DNA from: Streptacidiphilus sp. ASG 303
Lineage (GTDB): Bacteria > Actinomycetota > Actinomycetes > Streptomycetales > Streptomycetaceae
Direction of reading: 5' to 3'
Length of the DNA: 64,000 bases
Assembly: GCF_020991365.1 (NCBI RefSeq)
Contig: NZ_JAJLRA010000029.1
Location: forward strand, 1 to 64,000
The position numbers and the translations under genes are program-made. Under the pieces are notes generated by a model that was not told where the DNA came from, made no database searches, and saw only the letters and a program-made list of their open reading frames with translations. Positions 7,364 to 16,922 of the stretch are shown here, piece after piece. Positions within the stretch are counted from its first letter, which is position 1, and every line of letters begins with the position of its first letter.

Positions 7364-8532
7364 GTGGGGGTCGGTCCTTCCGTGAGCGGGGTCCGGGCGG
7401 ACGGCCCGGAGCGTGCGGGGGCCGGGGGAGGCCCGGCCGGTGCGGCACGGTGGGCGCCGGGCCGCACCAGTGCGGCCCAGGCCCAGGGCAGCAGGGCGGC
7501 GGCCGCGGCGCCGCAGCCGGCGAGCTGGACGGCCGCCGGGCCGTGGGCGGCGAGGAGGTCCCGGCCGGGCAGGGCCAGGGGCAGCGCCCGCACCGCGAGG
7601 AGCAGGCCCGTCCCGCCGGCCGCGGCGGCGGCGCCGGCGGCCGCGGCCCCCGGGCGGCCGCAGCGGAGCAGCAGGACGACCAGGGACAGCAGCAGTGCGG
7701 CGGCCCCCTGGGCGCCCCACTGGAGCGCGCCGAAGTCCTCCTCCCGACCGCCGGGGCGGACGGCGAGGACGGCGGCGGTGAGCAGGGCGACGGCGCAGAG
7801 GTGCAGCAGGACGGCCGCCGGCAGGACCGGGACCATCCGGCGCCGGAACTCGGCGATGCCGGCCGCCGCGGCCAGGTGGGACCGTCCGGCGTGCCGGAAC
7901 CAGCGCGCACACCACTCGGCCGCGCCCATGCCGACCGCCAGGGCCGCCGGCGTGGCGGGGGAGGCGGGATCCCCCCCGCCCGCGAACGGCAGGACCAGCG
8001 GCATCACCAGCACCGCCCCGACCCCGGCGGCGGCGACCGCCCGCAGGGAGGTGCCGGCCGGGCCGGTCCCGGGCGGCGCCGGGGCGGACGGTCCGGGGCG
8101 GCCCCCCTCCCACCGGGCGGTCTCCAGCGCCGTGGCGGCGTACCAGGCGCCGGCGACGGCCGCGGCCGCCAGCAGGGCCCAGGGCGAGGACCGGGGGGCG
8201 ACCGCCCGGATCGCGGCGAAGGCGGCGCAGGGCAGCGCGTAGAGCACGGCGGCGAGCAGGCTCGCACCGGCGCGGCGCCGCCAGGGGCCGGCCGCGTCCG
8301 GGGCCGCGGAGTCGGCGGTCCGCCGCGGCACCCGCGCGTACAGCTCCTCCGCCAGGGCGAAGACGTCCGCGTGGCGGCAGCGGGCGACCGCGTCGGGCCC
8401 GACGCCCGCGGCCTCCAGACCGGCGGCGATCTCCAGCGGGTCGGTGGCGCTCTCGCACAGGTCGCGGTGGCGTTCCATGAGTTCGCGCACGGGATCGGCC
8501 CCGGACGGCCGCGGGGGGCGGGGAGCGGTCAC
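7360..8532 (-). CDS. Polytopic membrane protein of the glycan operon
   Basis: The 390-residue protein has a soluble N-terminus of about 85 residues (DPVRELMERHRDLCESATDP, then VALAEELYARVPRRT-like helices), followed by seven or eight hydrophobic segments. No catalytic motif is recognised. The GTG at 8532 is preceded by AGGAGGCGCC, a strong Shine-Dalgarno. Its stop overlaps the start of the epimerase gene, and its start overlaps the end of a possible 15-codon peptide frame. The context suggests a role in assembly or export of the glycan made by the neighbouring glycosyltransferase, perhaps as a transporter or polymerase partner; that is inference. Confidence 0.82.
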   Translation of the reverse strand: MTAPRPPRPSGADPVRELMERHRDLCESATDPLEIAAGLEAAGVGPDAVARCRHADVFALAEELYARVPRRTADSAAPDAAGPWRRRAGASLLAAVLYALPCAAFAAIRAVAPRSSPWALLAAAAVAGAWYAATALETARWEGGRPGPSAPAPPGTGPAGTSLRAVAAAGVGAVLVMPLVLPFAGGGDPASPATPAALAVGMGAAEWCARWFRHAGRSHLAAAAGIAEFRRRMVPVLPAAVLLHLCAVALLTAAVLAVRPGGREEDFGALQWGAQGAAALLLSLVVLLLRCGRPGAAAAGAAAAAGGTGLLLAVRALPLALPGRDLLAAHGPAAVQLAGCGAAAAALLPWAWAALVRPGAHRAAPAGPPPAPARSGPSARTPLTEGPTPT

Positions 8533-8576
8533 GGCGCCTCCTGCGGGCGTGCGAGGACGGGCGGGCGTCTGGTCAT
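8529..8576 (-). CDS. Possible 15-residue coupling peptide
   Basis: Between the glycosyltransferase and the membrane protein there is a mini-frame MTRRPPVLARPQEAP. Its ATG overlaps the glycosyltransferase stop (ATGA, 8573-8576). Its stop overlaps the membrane-protein GTG (GTGA, 8529-8532). It has its own GGGAGG at 8581-8586, 4 nt upstream. This chain of overlaps could carry ribosomes from one gene to the next. Translation is unproven and the peptide may have no function of its own. Confidence 0.38.
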   Translation of the reverse strand: MTRRPPVLARPQEAP

Positions 8577-10231
8577 GCGACCTCCCGGTGGCGGGACGGA
8601 CGGGTGTCGCCGGGCGGAACGGCCGGGCCGGGCCCGCGGACCGGGCCGGGATCACGGACCGGGTCGGGCCCGTCGACCGGGTCGGGCCCGTCGACCGGTT
8701 CGGGCTCACGGGCGGAGGCCGGCCGGGCGGTCCCGCGGACCGGGCCGGGCGGGCGGCCGGTGCCGGCGACCGGACCGGCCCCCGGACGGTGCCCGGCGGG
8801 CCGCTGCCCTGCCGACCGGTACTCGGCGGGCAGGGCGAAGGGCTCGGCGGACGGGCGGCCCGCCTCCGGGAAGGCCGGCCAGCGGGCGGCGGCGTCCAGG
8901 TAGGCGCGCCGCAGGGTGCCGGCGGCGGTCTCCGCGGAGAAGAGCTCGAGGGCGCGCCGCCGCCCGGCCGTCCCGAGCCGGGCGCGGCGCCGCGGATCGC
9001 GCAGCAGGGCGGTGCACGCATCGGCCAGCGCCTGCGGGTCGCCCGGCGGCACCAGGACGCCGGCGGGGCCGAGCACCTCCCTGGCGGGCCCGACGTCCTC
9101 CGCGACCACGACCCGGCCGCTGAGCATCGCCTCGGCCAGCGGTCCGGCGGACGGCCGGTCGGAGGCGGGCAGCAGGACCACGCTGCCCGCGCCGTGCACC
9201 GGGCCCGGGACGCCGCCGGCCCCGGCGGGGCCGCCCGCCGCCGGAGCGCTCGCCGCAGGGTCGGGAGCAGCGGGGGCGGGAGCAGCGGGGGCGGGGGCGC
9301 AGGCCCGTACCCGCAGTGCGGGGAACGACCCGCGCACCAGGGCGACGGCCTCCCGCACCGCCGGGTCCGCCGCGACCGCGTCCGGCTCGCGCAGCCACAG
9401 CAGCGTCGGCACGGGGGGTTCGGGGCCCGCCGCCGGGCGCGGGCCGTCCGCCACCGGGTCGCGGAGCACCCGCGTGCGGGCCGGGTCGGCCCCGCACCGC
9501 TCCAGCCAGCGGCGTTCGTGGTCGCTGCCGGCGAGGACCACGGCCGCGCGCCCCAGCGCCTCGCGGGCGAGCAGACGGGAGAAGGAGAGGAGGAGCGCAC
9601 GGGCCGGCCCGGGACCGGGGGCGGAGCCGGGGGGCGGCTCCCCCGGCAGGAGCCGGTGGCCGCTGACGGTGCAGGGCACGCCGTGCAGCCGCCCGGCGAG
9701 GAGCGCGGCCAGGGCGGCGGGGGTGCCGCCGGTGACGTGGCACAGGTCGGCCGAGGGGGCGCCCGCCGGGTCGCGGAGCCATCCGGCGGCGAGGGGCCGC
9801 AGGGCCCGCTCCAGGGCGTCCGACGCGGCGAGGACGTCGCGGGCGGCGGGGGCCCGGACCGAAGCGGGGCCGCTCCCGGACCGCCAGGTCCGCTCCAGCA
9901 GCCGCGCCGCCTCCTCGCACCGCAGCAGGGCCGGGAGGTGGCCGGGGGGCTCCGCCGCGTCCGCCAGGGCGTACAGGGCCGCGGGGAGGGAGGCGCTCTC
10001 CCGCGGTTCGGCCAGCGCCCGCACCAGGGCCTCGTAGGACCGCAGCAGGCGCGCCCGGCGGCGGCCGCGCGGCGCGCGGTCCCGGCGGCCCGCCGGGGCC
10101 GCGTCGAGGACCGGGTGCAGGAACGCGTGCTCGGGCAGGCTGCGCTCCGCCCAGGCGCACCAGTCGGCACCGCCGGGTGCGGAACGCGGAGCAGTCGCGT
10201 CGTCGCTCGCGGTGAGCAGGGCGATGCGCAC
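8573..10231 (-). CDS. GT4-like glycosyltransferase with DUF3492/PelF-like N-terminus
   Basis: The 552-residue protein starts at GTG 10231 (VRIALLTASDDATAPRSAPG), five bases after GGAGG. The N-terminal half resembles the PelF-type (DUF3492) acceptor domain: LCHVTGGTPAALAALLAGRL followed by HGVPCTVSGH. The C-terminal half has the GT4 donor-site pattern LAEAMLSGRVVVAEDVGP with EVLGPAGVLVPPGD, then DPRRRARLG and a final helix. Such enzymes transfer sugars from UDP- or GDP-donors in exopolysaccharide synthesis at the cytoplasmic face. The last 100 residues are low-complexity Pro/Gly/Arg, including two exact 18-bp copies of GACCGGGTCGGGCCCGTC (8657-8692). It is the first gene of an operon with a membrane protein and an epimerase. 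Confidence 0.85.
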   Translation of the reverse strand: MRIALLTASDDATAPRSAPGGADWCAWAERSLPEHAFLHPVLDAAPAGRRDRAPRGRRRARLLRSYEALVRALAEPRESASLPAALYALADAAEPPGHLPALLRCEEAARLLERTWRSGSGPASVRAPAARDVLAASDALERALRPLAAGWLRDPAGAPSADLCHVTGGTPAALAALLAGRLHGVPCTVSGHRLLPGEPPPGSAPGPGPARALLLSFSRLLAREALGRAAVVLAGSDHERRWLERCGADPARTRVLRDPVADGPRPAAGPEPPVPTLLWLREPDAVAADPAVREAVALVRGSFPALRVRACAPAPAAPAPAAPDPAASAPAAGGPAGAGGVPGPVHGAGSVVLLPASDRPSAGPLAEAMLSGRVVVAEDVGPAREVLGPAGVLVPPGDPQALADACTALLRDPRRRARLGTAGRRRALELFSAETAAGTLRRAYLDAAARWPAFPEAGRPSAEPFALPAEYRSAGQRPAGHRPGAGPVAGTGRPPGPVRGTARPASAREPEPVDGPDPVDGPDPVRDPGPVRGPGPAVPPGDTRPSRHREVA

Positions 10232-10850
10232 GGGACCTCCGGGGCGGATCGGGCGGCGGAACGGCGGGGCTGTCGGAGGCGGGGCGGCGGCCGGGGACGG
10301 CAGCGGCCGGGGCACGGCGGCACGCGGCGCCCCGGAGGGCGCCGGACCGGCCCGTACCGGGACCGCCCGTGCCCGGACCGTCCGTGCCGGGAGGGCCCCC
10401 ACCGGGGCGGACCGGCGGCGGCCGGGCGTGCACGGGCGGGCAGCCCACGCCGGGGCCTCCCGACGCGAGGCACCCGACGCTTGTTCGGTCCAGCCCCTCG
10501 AAGGTAGGCGCCCGCGCGGCCGGGCCGTCGGTCACTTGCGTGGCCGCCACCTGAAGGAGTGAATGGCCGTAACCTGCACGTCCGCGGGGGCGCGGGCCCG
10601 GACGGCGGACGGCGGACGGCGGACGGCACGGCCCCGGGACGGCGCCGGGACGGCAGGGGGCGGGGCGGCGGGAACGCGGAGGCCGCCCGGCGCGGTCGGC
10701 GCGGGGCGGCCTCGGACGGTACGGCCGGCGGGGCGGCCGCAGGACGGGCGACGGGGCGGCGGGCGGGCGGCCCGGCCCGCCGCACCGCGCACGGCCGCGG
10801 CGGTCCGGCTCGGGCCGCCGCGGCCCGGCTCGGCCCGCGGCGGTCCGGGC
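10232..10850. other. 619-nt intergenic region between two reverse-strand operons
   Basis: This extremely GC-rich stretch separates the ABC importer operon end from the glycosyltransferase start. Long open frames cross it, but they are Arg/Gly/Pro strings without protein character. The less GC-rich stretch around 10480-10570 is the likeliest promoter zone for the glycosyltransferase operon. A 9-bp stem CCGCGGCGG/CCGCCGCGG (10795-10823) could terminate the importer operon. Nothing else is supported. Confidence 0.45.
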
Positions 10851-12629
10851 TCAGGCCACCGCGGCCGGCTCCGCCCCGTCCGCGCTCCGGTCCAGGGCGA
10901 GCAGCGCCCGCCGGGCCCGGCGCCGGGACGCCGCCTCGGCCGGGTCCAGCACCGGGACCGCGGCGAGCAGCCGCCGCGTGTAGGGGTGCTGCGGGGACTC
11001 GTACACCCTGTCGGCGTCGCCCCACTCCACGACCTGCCCCTGCCGCATGACCGCGACCCGGTCGCTGACCTGCCGGACCACCGCGAGGTCGTGGGCGATG
11101 AAGACCAGGGTGAGCCCGAACTCGCGCTGCAGGTCCCCGAGGAGCCCCACGACCTGGGCCTGGGTGGAGACGTCCAGGGCGGAGACCGGCTCGTCGCAGA
11201 CGATCAGCCGGGGGCGCACCGCGAGGGCGCGGGCGATGCCGACGCGCTGCCGCTGGCCGCCGGAGAACTCGTGCGGGTAGCGGTCGTACCAGGAGGCGGG
11301 CAGCCCCACCCGCTCCAGCAGGTCGCGCACCTCGGACCGGGCGGCCGCGGCGTCCGCACCGCCCGCCAGCAGGGGCTCGGCGACGGAGTCGCCGACGGAG
11401 CGGCGCGGGTTGAGGGAGGAGACGGGGTCCTGGAAGACCATCTGCAGGTCGCGCCGGACGGGGCGCAGGGCGCGCTCGCCGTCCCGGGAGATGTCCCGGC
11501 CGTCGAGGAGGATCCGTCCGGAGGTGGGCTCCAGGAGCCGGACCATCATGCGGCCGAGGGTGGTCTTGCCGCTGCCGCTCTCGCCGACGACGCCGAGGGT
11601 CTCGCCGCGCCGCACGTCGAGGGTGACGCCGTCGACGGCGCGGTGCTGCGGCCGGCGGCCGAGCAGCCGGCCGAGGCCGGGGGCGCGCTCGCCGCCGGAG
11701 CCGCGGGGGGCCGGGTAGTGCCGGTGGAGGTCCTCGACGCGGAGCAGCACGTCGTCGCCGACCGGCACGGGGGTGCGCCGGGCCTCCAGGCGGGGCACGG
11801 CCTCGACGAGCTGCCGCGTGTACGGGCGCCCGGGGGCGCGCAGCACGTCCTCCGTGCCGCCGTGCTCGACGGCGCGCCCGCCCTGCATGACGAGGACCTC
11901 GTCGGTGGCGCCGGCCACCACGCCCAGGTCGTGGGTGACCAGCAGCAGCCCCATGCCGGTCTCCTCCCGCAGGTCGTGCAGGAGGTCGAGGATCTGCGCC
12001 TGGACGGTGACGTCCAGCGCGGTGGTGGGCTCGTCCGCGACGAGCACGTCGGGCTCGCAGGCGAGGGCCATGGCGATGAGCGCGCGCTGGCGCATGCCGC
12101 CGGAGAACTCGTGGGGGTGGGCGCCCGCGCGCCGGGCGGCGTCGGGGATGCCGACCCGGTCCAGGACCTCGACGGCCCGGGCGCGGGCGGCCCGGCGGGA
12201 GGCGCCCGTGTGCAGCCGGTACACCTCGGCGATTTGGTCGCCGACGGACCAGAAGGGGTCGAGGGCGGAGAGCGGGTCCTGGAAGACCATGGCGACCCGG
12301 TTGCCGCGCAGGCGCCGCAGCTCCTCGTCTGAGGCGGCGTTGACGTCCGTCCCGGCGACCCGGACGGTGCCGGTGACCTCGGCCCCGGTGCCGCGGTGCA
12401 TGCCGAGCAGGGCGAAGGCGGCGGTGCTCTTGCCGGAGCCGGACTCCCCCACCAGGCCGAGGGACCGCCCGCGGGCCAGGGAGAGGGAGAGGCCGTCCAC
12501 GGCCGTGACGGACCCGCCCTCGGCGTCGGCCGTGGGGAAGGAGACGCGCAGGTCGCGGACGTCGAGGAGCAGGTCGCCGGCCGGCTGGCCGCCGGAGGGC
12601 GACCGGTCGGTCAGGAGGTCGTCGGTCAT
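10851..12629 (-). CDS. Fused oligopeptide ABC transporter ATP-binding protein (DppD-DppF type)
   Basis: This 592-residue protein has two complete ABC ATPase domains in tandem and powers peptide import. The first domain has Walker [10 protein letters not shown]-loop [12 protein letters not shown], signature EFSGGMRQR and Walker B VADEPT. The second has [29 protein letters not shown] and VCDEPV. The QDPxSxLxP and GGMRQR forms are typical of the Dpp/Opp family. Fusion replaces the usual two separate ATPases. The ATG at 12629 overlaps the stop of the upstream permease gene (ATGA), so translation is coupled. It is the last gene of the importer operon. Confidence 0.93.
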   Translation of the reverse strand: MTDDLLTDRSPSGGQPAGDLLLDVRDLRVSFPTADAEGGSVTAVDGLSLSLARGRSLGLVGESGSGKSTAAFALLGMHRGTGAEVTGTVRVAGTDVNAASDEELRRLRGNRVAMVFQDPLSALDPFWSVGDQIAEVYRLHTGASRRAARARAVEVLDRVGIPDAARRAGAHPHEFSGGMRQRALIAMALACEPDVLVADEPTTALDVTVQAQILDLLHDLREETGMGLLLVTHDLGVVAGATDEVLVMQGGRAVEHGGTEDVLRAPGRPYTRQLVEAVPRLEARRTPVPVGDDVLLRVEDLHRHYPAPRGSGGERAPGLGRLLGRRPQHRAVDGVTLDVRRGETLGVVGESGSGKTTLGRMMVRLLEPTSGRILLDGRDISRDGERALRPVRRDLQMVFQDPVSSLNPRRSVGDSVAEPLLAGGADAAAARSEVRDLLERVGLPASWYDRYPHEFSGGQRQRVGIARALAVRPRLIVCDEPVSALDVSTQAQVVGLLGDLQREFGLTLVFIAHDLAVVRQVSDRVAVMRQGQVVEWGDADRVYESPQHPYTRRLLAAVPVLDPAEAASRRRARRALLALDRSADGAEPAAVA

Positions 12630-13615
12630 GCCAGGGCCACCCGGGGGTCGGCCACCGCGTACAGGACGTCCGCGACGGCGTTGGCGATCACGATGAAGAA
12701 GGCGGCGAAGAGGGTCACGCCGACGACGACCGGCAGGTCGATGTGGTTGACCGCGTTCACCAGCAGCCGGCCGAGACCGTCGAAGCCGAAGACGGTCTCG
12801 GTGAGGGTGGCGCCGCCCAGCATGCCGCCGACGTCGATGGCCAGGAGCGTGATCACCGGCGTGAGGGCGCCGCGCAGGGCGTGCCCGGCGACGATGCGCC
12901 GCTCGGGCAGCCCGTACGCCCGGCCGGTGCGGATGTGGTCCTCGGCCAGCGTCTCCAGCATGGAGCTGCGGGTCATCCGGGCGTAGGCGGCGGCGCTGAT
13001 CAGCGCCAGCGACAGCCAGGGCAGCACCAGGTTGGCGGCCCACCGGGCCGGGTCGTCGGCGATCGGCGTGTACTGCGGGAAGGGCAGCCAGCCCAGCCAG
13101 GAGCAGAAGGCCATCATCAGCAGCAGGCCGATGAGGAAGACCGGGGTCGACATGCCGGCCAGGGTGAGGCCGGTCAGGAGCCGCTCGGTGGCGCCGCCGC
13201 GGCGCAGGGCCGAGAGCAGGCCGGTGCCGACGCCGACGACCATCCAGATGACCATGGCGCCGAGGGTGAGCGAGACGTCCACCGGCAGGCGGGCGGTGAT
13301 CATGCCGAGCACCGGCTGGTCGTACTGGAAGGAGTAGCCGAAGCAGGGGGCGGCGCAGTGGGTGGTATCGGCGCCCGCGTCGTAGTCGCGGCCGGCGACC
13401 AGGCCGCGCAGGAAGTGCCAGTACTGGTCCCACAGCGGCAGGTCGGTGCCGAGCTTGTGCCGGACCACGGCGAGCCGGTCGCCGTCGCAGCCCTTTCCGC
13501 AGGCGAGGATCGCGGGGTCGCCGGGGGTGGCGTAGAAGAGGGTGAAGACCACGGCCGACAGCACCAGCAGCACCAGGACGGTGCTGACGGAGCGTCGGAG
13601 GAGGAAGCGGAGCAT
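12626..13615 (-). CDS. Peptide ABC transporter permease, DppB type
   Basis: The 329-residue integral membrane protein has about six transmembrane segments, starting with [21 protein letters not shown] large extracytoplasmic loop follows the first segment and includes a Cys-rich stretch ([13 protein letters not shown], later [10 protein letters not shown]). The cytoplasmic EAA-like loop that docks on the ATPase is [20 protein letters not shown] with [10 protein letters not shown]. It pairs with the downstream-encoded ATPase (4-nt overlap) and with the DppC-type permease, which ends 6 nt before its start. The four loop cysteines are unusual and may form disulfides outside the membrane. Confidence 0.93.
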   Translation of the reverse strand: MLRFLLRRSVSTVLVLLVLSAVVFTLFYATPGDPAILACGKGCDGDRLAVVRHKLGTDLPLWDQYWHFLRGLVAGRDYDAGADTTHCAAPCFGYSFQYDQPVLGMITARLPVDVSLTLGAMVIWMVVGVGTGLLSALRRGGATERLLTGLTLAGMSTPVFLIGLLLMMAFCSWLGWLPFPQYTPIADDPARWAANLVLPWLSLALISAAAYARMTRSSMLETLAEDHIRTGRAYGLPERRIVAGHALRGALTPVITLLAIDVGGMLGGATLTETVFGFDGLGRLLVNAVNHIDLPVVVGVTLFAAFFIVIANAVADVLYAVADPRVALA

Positions 13616-13621
13616 GGCGGA

Positions 13622-14692
13622 TCAGTCCTCGGTCCTCGGCGGCGTGGCGGCGTCGGCTGCGGCGGCCGGCACGCCGGCGCCGGGCCGGGCGGCCGACGCG
13701 GCCCTGCGCGGGGCCGCGTTCCCGCGCCGGGTGCCGGCCCGCAGCCGGGAGGCGGCGCGCGGGTCGAGGGCGGTGCGCAGCCCGTCGCCGAGGACGGTGA
13801 AGGCGAGCACGGTGACGAAGAGCAGCCCGGCGGGCAGCAGGACGTACGTCGGGTCGGTCTCGTACCAGGTGGTGGCGGTGGAGAGCATCTGCCCCCACGA
13901 GGAGGAGGGCGGCCGCACGCCGACGCCGAGGAAGGAGAGCCCCGCCTCGGAGGCGACGTTGACCGGCAGCCGCAGCAGCGCGAACGTGATGACCGGCGCC
14001 GCGAGGCCGGGCAGGATCTCGCGGCGGGCGACGCGCCAGCGGCCGGAGCCGCCGAGGCGTGCCGCGGCGACGTAGTCCAGGCCGCGCAGCGAGAGCACCT
14101 GGGCGCGGACGACGCGGGCCGGGGCGCCCCACCCGAGCACGCCGATGACGAGCATCAGCAGGACCGGCCGGGGGAAGCCCTCCGGCACGATCGCCATCAG
14201 GGCGATGGCGAAGACCAGCTCGGGGAAGGCGATGACCAGGTCCATCGCGCGGCTGAGCACCGTGTCGGCGAGCCGGTTGCCGAGCCCGGCGGCCAGCCCG
14301 ACGAGGGTGCCCAGGGCGACCTGGACGAGGGTGGCGCCCACCGCGACGCCCAGCGAGACCCGGGCGCCGTGGGCGAGGCGGGCGAAGACGTCGCGGCCGT
14401 TGCCGGGCTCCACGCCCAGCCAGTGGTCGGCGCTCACGCCGCCGAAGGAGCCGGTCGGCACGCCGCCGGTCGCGGAGTCGACGAGGTCGCTGTGGAAGGT
14501 GGTGGGGTCCTGGCCCTCCAGGGCCGACAGCAGCGGCGCGGCCAGTGCGAAGAGCACCAGGAGCGCCACCACGGCCAGGGCGGCCATGGCGGCGCGGTTG
14601 CGGCGCAGCCGCTGCCACACCCGCCCCCGCCGCCGGGGCTCGGCGGCCCCGGCGGCGGTGGCGGTGTCGAGGACCGTCGCGGTCTCGCTCAC
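13622..14692 (-). CDS. Peptide ABC transporter permease, DppC type
   Basis: The 356-residue permease starts at GTG 14692. A basic N-terminal cytoplasmic stretch ([20 protein letters not shown]) leads into the first membrane segment, matching the OppC_N domain. The [20 protein letters not shown] segment and the EAA loop [20 protein letters not shown] are family hallmarks. About six membrane segments are visible. The C-terminal 45 residues after LDPRA are Ala/Arg/Pro-rich and probably disordered. It forms the pore with the DppB-type partner and follows the substrate-binding lipoprotein gene after 10 nt in the same operon. Confidence 0.93.
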   Translation of the reverse strand: MSETATVLDTATAAGAAEPRRRGRVWQRLRRNRAAMAALAVVALLVLFALAAPLLSALEGQDPTTFHSDLVDSATGGVPTGSFGGVSADHWLGVEPGNGRDVFARLAHGARVSLGVAVGATLVQVALGTLVGLAAGLGNRLADTVLSRAMDLVIAFPELVFAIALMAIVPEGFPRPVLLMLVIGVLGWGAPARVVRAQVLSLRGLDYVAAARLGGSGRWRVARREILPGLAAPVITFALLRLPVNVASEAGLSFLGVGVRPPSSSWGQMLSTATTWYETDPTYVLLPAGLLFVTVLAFTVLGDGLRTALDPRAASRLRAGTRRGNAAPRRAASAARPGAGVPAAAADAATPPRTED

Positions 14693-14702
14693 TGCGTCCG
14701 TC

Positions 14703-16412
14703 CTACTTCACCGAGATGCGGGACAGGTCGTAGAGCCCGTTCCACTGGCTGACGTAGGTGTTGGTGACGTCCTTGCCGAAGAGGCGCTTGTAGACCGGGT
14801 GGTAGAGCGGCACGGTCAGGGCGCGCTTGCCCAGCTCGGCGTCGAGCCTCCCCCAGCGGGCCGCGGCGGCCTCCGGGTCGGTGAGCTTGTTGATGGCGTC
14901 GATCTCGGCGTTGACCTTCGGGTCGTCGAGCTGGCTGGCGTTGTAGTTGCCGCCGCCCTTCAGGATCTGCCGGCCGTCGAAGACCGGGGCCAGGAACGGG
15001 CCGCCGGACGGCCAGTCGGCGCCCCAGCTCTGCAGGAAGAGGCCGGGCTCGGTGGCCGGCTTCTGGGTCTTCTCGGCGTAGTCGTTGGACTCGGAGGCGT
15101 GCAGCCGCACCGTGATGCCGGCCTTCTTCAGCGCCTCCTGGACGGCGGTGGCGACCTCGGGGCCGTTGCCGTCGCCGGCGGAGGTGGTGTGGTCCAGGGT
15201 GATGGTGAGGCCGTTGGGGTAGCCGGCCTCGGCCAGGACCTTGCGGGCCTTCGCCGGGTCGCCGGAGGCGCCGCCGGGGAAGTAGTCGTAGGGGGTGTAG
15301 CCGAACGCCTTCTGGTCGGGCAGGAAGGTCGTGGCGGGCTTGGCGACGGCGGTGCCGCCGACGGCGTTGACCACCGACCGCCGGTCCACGGCGTAGGAGA
15401 TCGCCTCGCGCACCTTCTGGTTGTCGAAGGGCTTGGCCTTGGTGTTGAACGCGAGGTACCAGGTCTCGCCGAAGAAGCCGGTGGCGACCCGGTCCTTCAG
15501 GCCCTGCGGGCCGTTCAGCTTCGCCAGCACCGAGGCGTCGATGTTGGTGTCGGTGGTGACGGCCCGCGCGTCGGCGCCGCTGCTCGCGGCGAGGCGCTGG
15601 TTGATCACGGACTGGTCGAGTCCGGACTGCACCACGATGCGGTCGGGGCCGGCGAGGCGCTGGTCGTCGTTCTTCTGCGACCAGTGCGGGTTGCGGGCCA
15701 GCACGATGGTCCGGCCCTGGTCGTTGCTGACGACCTTGTAGGGGCCGGAGGAGACCGGGTGCTTCTCGTAGTTCACGCCCGTGTCCTTGGCCTTCGGCAC
15801 CGGGGCGAACTGGGTGGCGGTGGCCAGGTACGGGAAGTCGCCCTCGGGCTTGCGCAGGTGGAAGACGATGGTGCGGTCGTCGGGGACGACGATGGAGTCC
15901 AGCTCGCCGCCCTTGTACGGGCCCTGGTAGTCCTCGCCGCCGACCAGCCAGTCGCGCAGGTAGGGGGCGCCGCCGGGCAGCTCGGGGGCGAAGGAGCGCT
16001 CGATGCCGTACTTGACGTCCTGCGCCTTGATCGGCGTGCCGTCCTCGTACGTCAGGCCGTCCTTCAGGTGGTACGTCCAGGTCCGCGCGCCGTCGCTGGG
16101 CGTGCCGGTGTCGGTGGCCAGGTCCGGGACCGGCTTGGCGCCCTCGGGGCCGCCGGTGGTGTGGTCGCGGGTGGTCAGCGTGCGGAAGACCAGGGTGGGG
16201 ATCTTGCCGCCGCCGGAGGTGTAGAGCCGCGCGGGGTCGAAGTGGCCCTGGTCGTTGTGGTTGAGCACGGTGAGGGTGCCGCCGCGGTAGTCCTTCGGGT
16301 CGAAGGCCTTGTGACCGGACCCGCCCGCACCGCCGCCGCTCCCGCAGGCGACGGCGAGGCTCGACAGGAGTGCCGTACCGGCGGCCGCGTACAGGGCTCT
16401 GGACTTGCGCAT
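14703..16412 (-). CDS. Peptide ABC transporter substrate-binding lipoprotein
   Basis: This 569-residue SBP_bac_5 (DppA/OppA) protein begins MRKSRALYAAAGTALLSSLA and carries the lipobox VACG, where Cys23 would be lipidated and anchored outside the membrane. The mature part contains typical family segments such as GGTLTVLNHNDQGHFDPARL, YEDGTPIKAQDVKYGIERS and FNTKAKPFDNQKVREAISYA. It captures oligopeptides or similar solutes for the downstream-encoded permeases and ATPase. It is the first full gene of the operon and lies about 180 nt after a candidate Cys-containing leader peptide. An AGAGG motif precedes the ATG. Confidence 0.94.
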   Translation of the reverse strand: MRKSRALYAAAGTALLSSLAVACGSGGGAGGSGHKAFDPKDYRGGTLTVLNHNDQGHFDPARLYTSGGGKIPTLVFRTLTTRDHTTGGPEGAKPVPDLATDTGTPSDGARTWTYHLKDGLTYEDGTPIKAQDVKYGIERSFAPELPGGAPYLRDWLVGGEDYQGPYKGGELDSIVVPDDRTIVFHLRKPEGDFPYLATATQFAPVPKAKDTGVNYEKHPVSSGPYKVVSNDQGRTIVLARNPHWSQKNDDQRLAGPDRIVVQSGLDQSVINQRLAASSGADARAVTTDTNIDASVLAKLNGPQGLKDRVATGFFGETWYLAFNTKAKPFDNQKVREAISYAVDRRSVVNAVGGTAVAKPATTFLPDQKAFGYTPYDYFPGGASGDPAKARKVLAEAGYPNGLTITLDHTTSAGDGNGPEVATAVQEALKKAGITVRLHASESNDYAEKTQKPATEPGLFLQSWGADWPSGGPFLAPVFDGRQILKGGGNYNASQLDDPKVNAEIDAINKLTDPEAAAARWGRLDAELGKRALTVPLYHPVYKRLFGKDVTNTYVSQWNGLYDLSRISVK

Positions 16413-16593
16413 GGGAGGTACCTCTCGGGGTGTTGCCGGACGTCCCGGGGGCGGGACGGGGCGGGACGGGGCAGGGACGGAGGGGGCGTGGCGGGGCCCG
16501 GGGCGCGGCGGTGCGCCGTTCGGCCGGGCGCGGTGCGGGGCCGGGCGGGGGGTCGCGGGGCGGCGCCGTGGAGGCGGCCCGGGGCGGTCGGCG

Positions 16594-16689
16594 TCAGGGA
16601 CAGTCGACGTCGGCGACGCAGAGCGCGGCCACGCCGAGGAGCGCCAGCCGGAAGGCGGCGCTGCGACAGGGCGGACCGGTGCGAACCAT
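16594..16689 (-). CDS. Candidate Cys-containing leader peptide of the importer operon
   Basis: A 31-residue frame MVRTGPPCRSAAFRLALLGV followed by AALCVADVDCP lies just upstream of the importer operon on the same strand. It has three Cys codons, two of them near the end. Short Cys-rich upstream peptides (Ms5788A-like and similar 'putative leader peptides' of actinobacteria) are known before sulfur-assimilation and transport genes, where ribosome stalling at Cys codons relieves attenuation. The following 180 nt of mRNA are C-rich and G-poor, especially 16441-16500, as expected for a Rho-loading region. No strong Shine-Dalgarno precedes the ATG; an AT-rich promoter-like stretch is immediately upstream. 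Confidence 0.6.
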   Translation of the reverse strand: MVRTGPPCRSAAFRLALLGVAALCVADVDCP

Positions 16690-16725
16690 GAGGGAAACTT
16701 TGAACCCTCATAAGTAAATAGTCAA
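16688..16725 (-). promoter_or_regulatory. AT-rich promoter/operator region of the importer operon
   Basis: In a region of very high GC this stretch stands out as AT-rich. On the reverse strand TTGACT (16725-16720) fits a -35 box, with only weak -10 candidates downstream. ATGAGGG (16688-16694) and CCCTCAT (16705-16711) form a 7-bp dyad that covers the start codon of the leader peptide and could be an operator. Confidence 0.4.
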
Positions 16726-16922
16726 AGTCGATCGGCATACCGAGACAAACACCACATCCTTCGACCGGAACCGCTCGTTGGGACACGGCGGGGCCCCCGT
16801 CCGCCGCGGAGGCGGCCCCGCCCCGACCCGCCCCGCGCCGCGCGCACGACGCCGCACCGCGGCGGCCGTGCAGCCGCGCAGCCGTGTCCGCGCAGACCCC
16901 GCCCCCGCCGGAGGACGCCCCG

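Noticed and set aside
10232-10850. Several small reverse- and forward-strand genes in the gap
   Set aside because: The frames are Arg/Gly/Pro strings without Shine-Dalgarno or protein-like patterns.
10851-14618. A single 1255-residue reverse-strand frame
   Set aside because: Only its last 592 residues are the fused ABC ATPase. The upstream part is the out-of-frame reading of two well-supported permease genes, with Arg/Ala/Pro-rich non-protein composition.
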